Of a stretch of 64,000 bases of DNA, positions 13,117-23,580 are shown piece by piece. Made by a program: the position numbers and the translations under genes. The stretch is from positions 71,492,917 to 71,556,916 of the forward strand of contig ML677341.1 of assembly GCA_007922305.1 (NCBI GenBank). The letters are read 5' to 3'. The notes below the pieces were generated by a model. That model was given only the letters and a program-made list of their open reading frames with translations. It was not told the DNA's origin and searched no databases. Positions within the stretch are counted from its first letter, which is position 1. Each line of letters begins with the position of its first letter. The stretch is from Dermatemys mawii (lineage: Eukaryota; Chordata; Testudines; Dermatemydidae).

Positions 13117-15083
13117 GTATGATGAAGTGTGTTGTTACATAGGATCCTCACTTGCAGTGCCATAGAATGCAGAAAGAGAGAGAGAGAGAGCACCAACCAT
13201 GAGTTGGAAGGGATAGAGTGGTTTTAAGAAGGGATTTGAAGATGGTAAATGACTTATAGGTAGGAAGGGAGAGAGTTCCAGGTGGATGGGGAAATACAGG
13301 TGAAAGAGAATTTCCCAACCTGGAGAGAGGGAAAGGTTATGAACAAGGAGGAGGCTAAGAATGGGGCAGAGGAGCAAGTGAGCAGAGATGAGATGAATAT
13401 CAGGACACAGAGGTGATCTGTGGAGGACCCTGCTGGAAGTTGGGAAAACCAGGAGGGTAAACATTCTGGGCAGTTTTTCTTGCTTTTGTTTATAACTAGT
13501 ATCAGCACTGGGGGTTTGCAGAGATCTAGATGGCTCTGCAAACCCTCTGGTAAACAGTTCTGATCTACTTTCCAAGACCCACTTTGACAATAAAATTATC
13601 TGAGGATGGGGGAAATCTTTTCTGTGGGAATCTCTTTTCCAGTGGCATGAGGCCAAATCACATGTCAGTTCATGCTTCCCAGGGCCAAGGGTAAGGGAAG
13701 TGATCACTCGCAAGGTGTGGGTCTGCTGGTCAGAGCACACTCATGAGCTGGATAACAGACTCCCATGGCAGTCTCCCAAGAATTCACTGGGGAAAGAACA
13801 CGTCCTCCCACTGAACACTGCAGTGGGGTCATGAGGTGTGTGTGAGGAGCTCTGCGGGGGCGGGCTCTGTTGAAGTCTGAATATAGGGGGATCTTTTTGT
13901 GTAGGATCTGGGATGTGAGGAGGACAACAGCTATGGGAGAGAGAAATTTCAATGCCCCTAGCCCCTACCACATCCTTTTACTTAAGATACTTCCCATCAG
14001 TCTCTGGTTGATAAAGAAAATGGGAAATGATAAAATAATATGTGGAATTCACACTCTTCCTGCCTTCTGGTTACACAGAGAACAGTCAGATGCAGTTCTC
14101 CATGCAGCACAGGGCTCCCTCTGTCATGGTGTTGTCATGGGGCACTGTGACACTCACTGTCTGCCTTCTTCCCTTTTTCTCCTTCTTTTTTTCTTTTTTT
14201 TTAGGTCCAGGATACAACGGGGACACACGCTACATCCCACATTCTGCTCACATTCAGATGGAGGTAAAGACATCCCTTCCTTCATCTATTTCACCAGGAA
14301 ATGGGACGAACAGGATGCTTTATATGAAACTGCCTCCTGTATGAGCTGGGTGGGCCCTGAGGTTGAGGAGCCTTTGATGGAATTGGGGTTGACGTCTTCA
14401 TTTCGAGAGAGGGTGACCCTATCTGAGTGAAGCTGTATGTGTCCCCATTCACTGTACACTGGAGGAGTAGTTGTGTAATCAATCCTGGCCAGACCAGGGG
14501 CTGTTGCTAAATTGTGTAACATGTAATTTTGGTGACTGTCAGGACCCATTACTCAGCGCCTTGGAACACTGAAACAAGTATGCAAAATTAAGGACTCACT
14601 CATCCCGAATGCAATGTGCAATTTATGGACAGCTCCCTACCTGCCTCACTGAGAACGCACTATCCCACCAGGGTTGATAGAATCTGTCAGAGCTGGGCTA
14701 GGCCTAATAGTTCACATCTTATCCATACTCCCTGCCCTGCCCACGCCCAGCCCTGTAGGATTGCTCTCCACAGTCTATTCTACAGTGCTTTGTCAAGTCC
14801 CGTTCCAAAGGGTTCAACAAGCAATGCGGCTTCTGCCATTTCCTTTGGGAGACTGCTCCACAGCCTAGCAGCTTGTGCTCTCAAGAAGTGTTTCCTGATA
14901 TTCAGTGTACCACTTCCCCTTTCACTCTTTCTCATCCCATTTACTCTTCTCCAGCTTTGAAGTTTGATCATATGATTGTTTCCTTTTCAGAGCCTCAACC
15001 CCGAGCAAGAGTTCTCCATCCCCCGGCCTAAATCCCGAGCCAGCCCGTACAAGGATTACACCGGTGGGCAAGGCACCAAGTAA
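12186..15083 (+). CDS. GPRC5A: GPRC5A, orphan class C G-protein-coupled receptor (three coding exons, 360 aa)
   Basis: Coding exons are 12186-13116, 14205-14263 and 14991-15083; both introns are GT-AG and the phases (1, then 0) keep one frame. The 360-aa product is close to the human length of 357. Seven hydrophobic segments lie at about residues 27-53, 64-87, 97-120, 129-158, 174-198, 209-231 and 246-271, with the short N-terminus typical of the retinoic-acid-inducible RAIG/GPRC5 group. The N-terminus (AWGIVLET near 26), GVENQAY (297-303) and the C-terminal EFSIPRPKSRASPYKDY are diagnostic of GPRC5A. The start is chosen because caccATGg is a strong Kozak context and aligns with the family start. 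GPRC5A is a plasma-membrane protein induced by retinoic acid and linked in mammals to growth restraint and EGFR signalling. Odd: several internal stretches look more like GPRC5D. Reading through the first donor would instead give a 318-aa form ending GMMKCVVT. Confidence 0.95.
14205..14263 (+). CDS. GPRC5A: GPRC5A coding exon 2 (59 nt, cytoplasmic tail)
   Basis: A long polypyrimidine tract (about 14171-14202) precedes the AG at 14203-14204, and the donor is gag|gtaaag. The exon completes Gly311 and encodes PGYNGDTRYIPHSAHIQME. This aligns with the human tail segment around the GDTLYAPYSTH motif. It is too short to be found as an open frame alone; it was identified from splice sites and tail homology. 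Confidence 0.9.
14670..14965 (-). repeat. CR1 LINE 3' fragment in GPRC5A intron 2
   Basis: The - strand encodes a decayed segment with the CR1-type motif RKHFLRAQAARLWSSLPKE followed by a PFGTGLDKAL-like stretch. It lies fully within the intron 14264-14990 and ends about 25 nt before the acceptor. Confidence 0.6.
14991..15083 (+). CDS. GPRC5A: GPRC5A terminal coding exon
   Basis: The acceptor tccttttcag at 14981-14990 opens a 30-residue frame ending TGGQGTK and TAA at 15081-15083. It contains EFSIPRPKSRASPYKDY, matching the conserved GPRC5A C-terminus (human EFSIPRAHAWPSPYKDYE). Both tyrosines of the SPYKDY motif, which are EGFR phosphorylation sites in human, are kept as Tyr350 and Tyr353. 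Confidence 0.92.
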   Translation, partial: SLNPEQEFSIPRPKSRASPYKDYTGGQGTK

Positions 15084-16315
15084 CAGTCAAGATGAGCCAA
15101 GAGACAATGCACAGGCAGTAGAGGCTCAGAGAAAGGCCACTGCCTCTATCCTGTTAAACAGGGAAAGAACCAGATTGATAGGGCTGCAGCCGACGAAAGG
15201 GATGGGCCCTTTTTCTTCCCCACTCTCCATTGGCTTTACACATGCAGCACTTTAATTCCCTTCCATTCATCCAGCAGAGCACTTTGAACATAAATCCCCA
15301 GGTCTGCCCCCGTTCACTCAGTTCCCTGCCCTCAATCATGTGACTGAGCTCAGCTGTTTCTGTCCAGGACAGTGGCACCAGAGCTTCCTACCATAAGGCC
15401 CAGGAACCAGGAATCTTGTCAGGAGAGACTTTGACTCCAGGCCACTCAGTCCTGATCACTGGCATCCTTGTGCACATTGCCAGCTGATAAACTGAAACAA
15501 GCAGGAATTTTCAACAATCACCTTCTGACTCCCTCCCCCTCCCCTCCGCACCCAACTACCACAGTATCGTGTATTGCTGGCAGTACCTGACCCATACAAC
15601 ACCGATCCACCCAAGTACTGCAACTTCTCCCATTCCCAGTTCCATACCATTGACGCACAGCTAGAACTGGCTGGCAAAGAGAAAATATTCGTTCTTTCTT
15701 TTATCCCAACTTTATCCCCCTGTAGGGTTGGTTGGAAAATGGCGGAGGGCGGGGAGGCATTAATGAAAAGCTTGGGGGACATTACTTTTAACTGAAATTT
15801 TGAAACCTTCCACATTTCCTGACCAGCTCTCCTAACAGCCCCCTCCCTAGACATGCTGCTCACCATTGATTCCCAAACTCCGCTCCCAAGACAACCTTCT
15901 CATCACCAACCACCCGTACCCCAACAGAGCTCCTTCCCAGCATTGATTCCTAGTCCCTAGGCCTCTGATCTTCCGAGCACTGATTTCAGTCCCCCAGACC
16001 CTCTTTCTGACATTGACTTCTGGTTTCTTCCAGCCCCTGAGTCTCATGCTTTGCAGCCACCCAAGATAGGACGGGAGGGAAGGTAGGCTCCCTGTTTCCC
16101 AGAAGTGTGTGTGAGCTGCGTTCTGGTAATGAGTCTGCAGAGTTCACTCTTCCTGGAGCTGGCGATGCATTCTGTAAATAGTTTTGTTTGCATTTATATA
16201 TAAATACACAGACATCTCCAAGTGAACGGGTTTGGAACGTTAGTGGCTGATGATTCTATATTTATTTAATACTTTGTATGTGGAATATTTAATAAAAGCC
16301 TGGTTCCCAGGAACT
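15084..16315 (+). other. GPRC5A: GPRC5A 3' untranslated region
   Basis: About 1.2 kb separates the stop codon from the first good polyadenylation signal, AATAAA at 16291-16296. AT-rich sequence with TATTTATTTAA-type motifs lies just before the signal (about 16255-16290), which could act as an AU-rich stability element. The exact cleavage site is inferred to be about 15-20 nt after the signal. Confidence 0.65.
16291..16296 (+). terminator. GPRC5A: Polyadenylation signal AATAAA of GPRC5A
   Basis: A canonical AATAAA hexamer follows an AT-rich stretch. A GT-containing sequence lies shortly downstream, as expected for a cleavage site near 16312. Confidence 0.7.
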
Positions 16316-16831
16316 GTCATTCTTCGTCAGTGAAATGAGCCTTCTGGTGCAGTGGAGGAGGAGGGGCCGGTATTTGTCATTTTGACACTACATGGGTTGT
16401 AGTGAGCGAGGTGGCACAAGCCTCCCAGAGGGAGCAGGGCGGGGACAACAAGCACCAAACCCCTTAGGAGGCGTCATTGTGGATCAGGGATAACTTTGTA
16501 AGGTGATGCACTGCTGGAGAAGAAGATTTGGTAGCACTGGCTTCTCTGCACTACTGTTCCAGATGGCCTCTTGCCCAAGAAAAGAAGAACTCTAGAACCA
16601 GGCCCTACAAGACATGTGCGCAGAAGGCTGCGGGCATTTCAGCTTTGCATGTGCGTGTGTGTGGATCTAGATTATATTATTTGTGTCTTGTTCCACACTG
16701 AGTACACTGTCAGAATGTAACTATTAATAAATAAGAAAAAATAATAATGTGTACTTATTTCTTTCAGTTTATAAAAATTCATCTTTCTAATGCTCTGGGC
16801 ACATGTATCATATTTATTGAAAAATCTACAG

Positions 16832-17263
16832 TCTGCAGCTAGGAGTCAATGTCCTAATATGCAGGGACCTCCTCGAGTCCTTCATCCAGGCTGGCAGTGG
16901 GCTGAGACCCTGGCTGGCAGGAGCCCCTGATGGGAACCCCAGAGCAGTGGGGGGCTGAGCTGCTAAGCCCACCGCCACTCTGGGATTCCCTCTGCTAGCC
17001 TCTTGTCAGCCAGGGTCCTAACGCCGGTCCCTCTCAGTGCGCACTGTTGGCCTGGGTGAAGGAATCCAGGCTGGCAGCGGGCTGAGACCCCAGCTGGCAG
17101 GAGCCCACAGTGGGAACCCCAGAGCAGTTATATAATATAATATGTAGAATTCTAGAGAGACCTTCTAAAAAATGTTACAATGTATTACTGGCACACGAAG
17201 CCTTAAGTTGGAGGGAATAAATGAAGACTCAGCACACCACTTCTGAAAGGTTGCCGACCCCTG
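16832..17263. mobile_element. hAT-like non-autonomous element with internal direct repeat
   Basis: The right end aaaggttgccgacccctg is a common hAT terminus of reptiles, and possible 8-bp flanks are atctacag and ctctacag. The left terminus does not clearly mirror the right. Inside, about 60 bp at 16888-16949 recur at 17068-17129. Confidence 0.5.
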
Positions 17264-19775
17264 CTCTACAGTTTTTAAATAACTCCCCTTAAAGTAAAGT
17301 TACTAAAGCATAGACATCAGTAAGACCAAACCATCAATTCTGTAAAAACAGAGTCAGATTACACAAGAGGGTGCAAAGAGCCTTCCCTTGCCACCCTGTC
17401 CCCCATGACATATCCTGTGCAAAGGCCAGGAGCAGCTGCAGACCCTGCACCCAGGAGGCAGGATGGAAGCAGTGCTGCAGGCCTTCTTCACTAGCCTGCA
17501 GAGCAGGCTGAGTGGATCAGGGGAGCATGGTGCCCCACCAAAGCATGATGTGCCGTGTCTGGGTGCCTCTAAAGCACCCTGGAGTGCCCAGGATGAGTCT
17601 GTTTCTCCCCAATCCCTTCCTGAGCGACCCCAAGACAGTGTGGTGCTGCTGTACTTTCCTGGAGAAACATAGGCCTCACGGTTAGTTCCAGAGCTGAATT
17701 TCAGTATCTGTCACTTTACCCTGCCTGGTGGCCTGTAACCTGTAAAATCCCAACCTGTGCTTTGCAGAGAACGGCCTGGTCATGAGCCTGCTACTGGCTC
17801 CTCCTCCACCTGTTAAATTGCCTCAAGACAGCTCCAGTGCATTGAATATATTCCTGTCACTTTTCCCTACAAGCAATTTCTGTGTTTGCCAAAGGGGCAG
17901 TGGTGGGGCTGCAAACGGGAGAGGAAGCGGCCTGTGCAATCCTGCTGGGAGAAGAGGCATTTCACAAAGAAATGTGATGAGGACGTGGCCTGAACGCTGG
18001 GGACGTCTGAGAACTCCGAACGGCCATGTCCCCTTAGCAGGAAAACAAAATGCTTGGGCCCCCTGGGGGCCTTTGGCAGGTGTGGCTGAGATTGGATTTG
18101 GTGAGTGCAGGTTCCCTCAGGCCAGCTGTGCTCATCGGTTTGTGCCCTGTTGTGCAGTGTGGTGAAGGAGAGTCCAGTCTCCCCAACTCGAGTGACTTGT
18201 CACTGCAGCACTGAGTGACTCAAGAAGACTCAACGCATCCTGAGCAACCTTGTGCCAGTGGCTGAGGATTCACTGCTGAGGCCAAGTGTTACCTCTTAGG
18301 CCTGAGGTCAGAATTATGATCTCTGCCCTTAGAATCTAACATGTGTGGTCCTCGCTCCCTTCTCTTTCAGGCCAGGTACAGGCTCCCCCTTGCTTGATTC
18401 CTCCCTCCCCTCTCTTTCACTGCCTGAGCCCCAGGACCGCCCATCCGTCCCTCCTTGTGACTCACCCCTCCCCTGGGGTCACTGAGTCTTTATGCTATAG
18501 CCTCTCCCCCTGCATATGACGTTCTTAGGTTTGATACTCTCCCACCCACTTAAAGTCAACATGCCAGTATCGGGTGAGCCAGACATTTCCAAGGGAGCTG
18601 GTGTTTGCTTTCCCTTCGCTATGGTGACCCTACTTCTTTGTACATTATGTCAAGGGTAGCACCCTCTTGCACATTTCCAGTATGAACATTGCTGCTTAAC
18701 AATTTGTAAGTCTTCCAAACCAAACCAAAAGCTTATGGTTCTGATGGGTGATAAACCACAGTTGCGGCAGAATCCTGAGGGGGACAGGGTGTCTAAATCT
18801 GGCGTAATTCAGTGGGTGTTTGAAGATACTCTGTGTCTCTTGGGGTTTAGCCCAGGCTCTTTCCAACAGTGCATTGAATCTCATTACATTGTCAGTAATG
18901 AGTTTATATTAGAAAAAAGCGGAGTTTGAAAGAGAGTTTTTTGTTCTCTAGATAATTATTCAGTTGTGAAAATACAATATGTTGCTCTACCACAGTATTA
19001 ACATGATCCAGGATTTTGTACTGAATCTTCATTGGAGATGGTGAGGCAACAGATGTACACTAGTTCTTAAAACTGTTTCAGGAATCCAGGCAAGAGGAAT
19101 GCTGGAAAATGTTCTTTCTATGCAGAAGATTTACAGTGAAGTGGGGGGAGAGATTGAGTAGCTTTTATTGTTTTTAATAATGTTCCTTGCTCAGTGTTGG
19201 AAGGAAGCAAAGCTTTCTGTGACTGATTTCTTACCCTTTCCCCAGGATGTGGGGGAGGATCAAATATGAGACACATGGGGCCTGAACTAGCAAGATTTTC
19301 AGCACCTATTGGCTGCGGTGCCGAGCAGTTTTGAGGATCAAGCCCATGAAGTGACCCCTGGAGAATGGACACTGGGATTTAGTATTGAAATGTTCCACGA
19401 AACATCAACAACCCAAGAGAGTGTCCTAATGTACTGAAGTAGTTTTGATTTTTAACTTTGTCAGTGGAAAAACTGTCTGTAGAAATTCACCACCTTAGTC
19501 ATTTTTGTTAAGTAGCAAAAGCACCAATCTCATCACTGACAAAGTGAATAAACAAGTGGACATATTTACTGGGTGGCCTGTAATGAATGCTGGTTCCCAT
19601 TCATGGGACAGGTGATACAGGAATAAATCTCAACTGCCTGTGGACTGTGCCATTGTTAGCTAGTTCTCATGCGTATTGCTTCACTGTGAAATTTTGTCAC
19701 TAGGTGGCAATCTTGTATCAAGGAAACCCAATTTTCCCAGTGCCCTAGGCAGCTGGGTACTTTGCCTTTGGGTAA

Positions 19776-21524
19776 AAGGGTGATCAGATCGGAAGAGTGA
19801 AATATCAGGACACATTGGGGGGATGGAGGGGGCATGAGCGGGGGCCGGGGCACAAGCAAAGGGGGCGAGGCACAGCAGGCACAGGTGCACAGCCCTGACC
19901 AGAGTCATGAGAGGGGGCACACAGCTCTAGGAAGCTGAAAGAGGGGTCATAGAAACCACAGGGCCGGGGGTTAAAATGTACTATTATTTAGTTTATATAT
20001 TTAATGAAAATAAATGAATAATCTGATAGTGTTATATAGTTATTGTTTTTATTTTGCATCCTCCCCTCCCCCAGACACACAGGGAAGAGCTGACAGCCCT
20101 GCATGACTTGGTTTACAAAGGGTGGGGCACGTTATCAGTGACTCAAACTTTTGGGGGGAGAGAGCAGCTTTTTTTCCTGGTGCGTGGGGAAACGGCACCC
20201 GGCTTCGACCTTTGGTCCTCACCACACTGCAGGATTACCATATAACCATGCCCCCCTGTTTAACAATTGCGCTTTTGAGCGGTTGTGTTGTTTTAAACTG
20301 TGCCTTGCATTTTTTTTTTCCTGCGGCACCGCGGGGAAGATAGCGGCAGTGCTGGCTTTGTTGGCGGGCAGCTTTAAGGGCTCTCCCCTACCAGCACCCC
20401 CCAACAGGCCCCACTGGCTAGCACCCCAAAACACATAAACCTCCCTCGCTGCCCTGCCCTCTGTCTCCACCTCCCAGACACTCATCCCAACACACCCTGC
20501 CTCCTTCCCTGGCCACACTCACCAGCCCTACTGGGAGGTCTTTGGCTCCTAGGGTGAGAGCAGCAAGGGGAGTCCCCAGACTCTCCAGCCAAAAGCACTA
20601 GCTTTTGTGGCTCTCAGTGGCTGGGAAAAGTGCCAGTGGGATCTGCCAGAGCCTGGAGCTGGACTTGCAGCCAGGTAAGCATGCAAAGCCCCCACCCCAA
20701 GAGCCGGAGGGACCTGCCAGGTGCTGAGGTAGGGAGTCCCAGAGATGCTTACCTGGAGCAACTCTGTCCTCCTGTCCCAGGAAGTATCCGGCAGGCAGGC
20801 AGGTCCCTCTGGCTCCTGGGGTCAGGTCAGAACTGGGCTGGGGGCGGCCAGGGCCAGGAAGCATCAGCAGGCGGGTCAGGGGCAGAAGCCGGGTTGCGGG
20901 GGGGTGGGGGGGTTGCCAGGGGTTCTCTGCCCCCTCTGCAAGCAGCCCAGCCCCTGCAGCATGCTCCACTGCAGACACCTCTCCTGCTGGGAGGGACCTG
21001 GCCGTTTAGAAGCTGCCTGGGGCAGTGGGGCATGGCGCTGTGCTGCTGATGAGGTGAGAGGGGCCAGAGCTGGGTTGGGGGGAGTGAGGGAGCTGCATGC
21101 AGACGTTGGCAGAGGGGGCGGGGCAGAGAGCCCCCGGCCACCCCGCCCCCCATCCTCTCATCAGTGATCATCGGCCTCATCCACAGCCCCCTGCCCCAGG
21201 CAGAGAGACAGAGAGTCAGGACAGGTCTCTCTCCGCCGGTGCACGCGGGGGAGGGGCTGCTTGCACAGGCGCCGGCAGAGAGAGACCTGTCCTGACTCTC
21301 TCTCCCTCTGTCGGCGCCTGCATCTGCCTGCAGCAGTCAGGGGCTTGCTCCTGCTGGCAGGGAGTGCCTCAGCCGCCCTGTCTGCCTGGAAGCAGTGGAG
21401 ATAAGTGGCGGAAGGTCCCGAATATCACGACAAAGTACGTCCCGACCAGACTTGGATCAGGACGCGGGACAAGTCTCCTAAAATCGGGACTGTCCCGATT
21501 AAATTGGAACGTCTGGTCACCCTA
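19776..21524. mobile_element. Long non-autonomous hAT-type element, 1749 bp, GC-rich interior
   Basis: The outer ends are aagggtgatcaga and tctggtcacccta, flanked by ttgggtaa and atgggtaa (7 of 8). The ends match the short tagggtgac MITE family but the interior is about 15 times longer, rich in CG and C/G runs (20300-21350), and includes a 33-bp hairpin near 21240. No transposase frame was recognised inside. An alternative is two solo ends that flank unrelated repeats. Confidence 0.55.
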
Positions 21525-21604
21525 ATGGGTAAGGAGGGCCCTCGTTAGAGCCTAGCTTGAGCAGAGCCAGCATGTGTGTATGTTTCTTCAAGCTCGGAAT
21601 TACA

Positions 21605-21705
21605 CTTCCCAGCTGCTGTGTAGTAGACATATCCTGAGTGACTTACCCAAGTTCACGTAGTAAGGCTGTGGCAGAGCCAGGAAGTGAACCCAGTCGAGGG
21701 CCATA
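21605..21705 (-). repeat. MIR-like SINE fragment
   Basis: gagtgacttacccaagttcac followed by ggcagagccaggaagtgaaccc is a MIR core in reverse orientation. Confidence 0.5.
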
Positions 21706-22537
21706 ACCACACAGAATGGAGTTTAGTGACATACACACAAAACCCACTTTATGTTGCTGGTTTGAAATTTGTATAAGGAAACTAATAAGGCCGTGAGGCT
21801 TCTGTAACAATGTACGTGGTATAGGACGGTTTATTTTAGAAATGGCCCTTATGCAACAACTCTCATCTGTGCACCATGACCTTTGGGAACGTCCAGCTTC
21901 ACATCTGGATCTGGAATTTGCAACTCTGGCTCGCTGCGGGAAGTGCATGGTGCGGAAGGGGGTGCTGAATGTTCCGAGATCAGACCAGGGAAGGTCAAAG
22001 GTCAAAGTGGTATAAGCTTTGTTCCCTGGGGACAGTATGCTTACAGAGAGGAGGCATGCTCCCCTAGAGTCCTGGCTGGCTTCATATGGAGTAGTTCCAG
22101 AGCATTTGTAATTATATGCCCTGAATAAAGCACATGACCCAAATTACTGTACAAGCAATATGTGAAGCAACCCAGATGTGCAAAGCAACAACATTCCAGA
22201 TGTTTTTCATCTAGTCCACCGGATCTAACAAGTAAGAGAATTAAGCAATTCGCTGATGCTCCTTCTCTTTTCTGATTGGTGTATCAGTGCCAGAAAGTTA
22301 GTTTGTCATTGCTCAGCTACACAACCACGTATGTCTGAACTACAGATGAACTCTCCTTTCACTGGCTGAACTTAGCAAATTCATTTCTCAGATGAAATGC
22401 AAAACTGAAGTCCTGACCACATGCAGCCCTTAAAAAGTCCATTGCACTTGCAAGACAATTTATTATTTGCATTGCAGTAACCCTGAAAGGCCCCAATTGA
22501 CATTGGGGAGGGAAGAAAGATTGTGCTAGACATTGTA

Positions 22538-23256
22538 CAAACACCTAGGAGTACCTGCTCCAAAGAGCTTATAGTCTAAACAGACAAACCAAAGCATGTG
22601 AGAGGTGGAAGTGCTTTTTTCAAGGTTACACAGTATCAGAGATTTTCTCCTGGGTACATGGTCCAGGTTTGATTTAGGGTATTTACATTCCGTTTAAACC
22701 ACCCGCCTACCCACACACACAGTTTGTGAGATGAAGAGAGCTGTATCAGAGAGATCACAAAGCACTGGGTAAGCAAGGTAAACATAACTATTCCTTCTGC
22801 CAGATCCTGAGGCATAGAAAGGTGATGTGACTTGTCCATGATCACATAGCAAGTAAGTGGTAGAGCTAGGAATAGACCCTACTGATTTCCTCTCTGTGCC
22901 CTATCCTCTGGACCATGCTGATCTCCCTGTTCTGGAGAGGGAAAGAGGAAGGGACCTGGGAGGTCAAGGGCCTCTGAGGTTGACCTTGAGGAGTTTTCAT
23001 GAAATCATTCCATTGGAGTTTGGGGGCTTGCCCCTCTCCACTACCTCACATGTTCCGTATGGGGGAAGTCTTCTATACAGCAGAGCTTAGGAATCAATCT
23101 GGCTTCCAGACTTCCCCCATACGGAACAAGTGAGGCAGTGGAGAGGGTCACTGTGTAACCTTGAAAAAAGCACTTCACCTCTCACATGCTTTGGCTTGTC
23201 TATTTAGACTATAAGCTCTTTGGAGCAGGTACTCCTAGGTGTTTGTACAATGTACA
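22538..23256. repeat. Near-identical inverted duplication (broken palindrome)
   Basis: 22538-22636 and 23150-23256 are inverted copies of about 105 bp with only about 3-4 differences. Closer in, 23031-23071 and 23108-23148 are inverted copies of 41 bp with 3 mismatches around a 36-nt spacer. The left side has an additional 395 bp (22637-23030) not mirrored on the right. Confidence 0.85.
22800..22930 (-). repeat. MIR-like SINE inside the asymmetric part of the palindrome
   Basis: The + strand shows gaggcatagaaaggtgatgtgacttgtc and agcaagtaagtggtagagc, the reverse of a MIR core. It lies in the 395-bp segment present in only one arm of the inverted duplication. Confidence 0.55.
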
Positions 23257-23279
23257 TGAAATGCATGTCCTCTGACTCA

Positions 23280-23580
23280 GAAGGTTGGCCTTCTGGTTAA
23301 GTCACCAGACTATAATTTGGGAGATCAGGACTCACTTTCCCAGTTCTATAGGCTCATAGACGTTCTGCCACAGACTCCTTGTGAGCCAGGCTAAGCCAGT
23401 CACTCTCTGTGCTTCCATTTCCCATCTGTAAAATGGAGAGAGTACTTCCTTTTTTTTCTCTACTTAGCCTGAAAGCTCTTTGGGGGCAGGGACTGTCTGT
23501 GTTTTTATGCAATACTTATCACACCAGGGCTTTTGGTGAGACTGCTAAGGGTTATGGCAACACTGATACATATTAAACAG
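23280..23580 (+). repeat. MIR-like SINE with tail
   Basis: Motifs ttctggttaagtcaccagac, tgtgcttccatttcccatctgt and gcagggactgtctgtg occur in the usual order. It lies directly after the broken palindrome at 22538-23256. Confidence 0.55.

Noticed and set aside
13117..13142. Extension of GPRC5A to an 8-codon readthrough ending CVVT
   Set aside because: The consensus donor at 13117 and two downstream exons matching the GPRC5A tail make this intronic, unless intron retention occurs.
12411..13196. 261-codon open frame antisense to GPRC5A exon 1
   Set aside because: It is the shadow of the strongly conserved receptor frame on the opposite strand.
13135..13740. 201-codon open frame on the - strand just after GPRC5A exon 1
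   Set aside because: It lies antisense in the GPRC5A intron, is serine/leucine/proline-rich low-complexity, and has no family signature.
17463..18165. Two + strand frames of 69 and 127 codons that might be exons
   Set aside because: No matching splice phases or family motif; the second is glycine/arginine-rich without pattern.
20219..21525. Group of 70-142 codon frames on both strands
   Set aside because: GC-rich transposon interior with few stops; no conserved domain and frames overlap on both strands.
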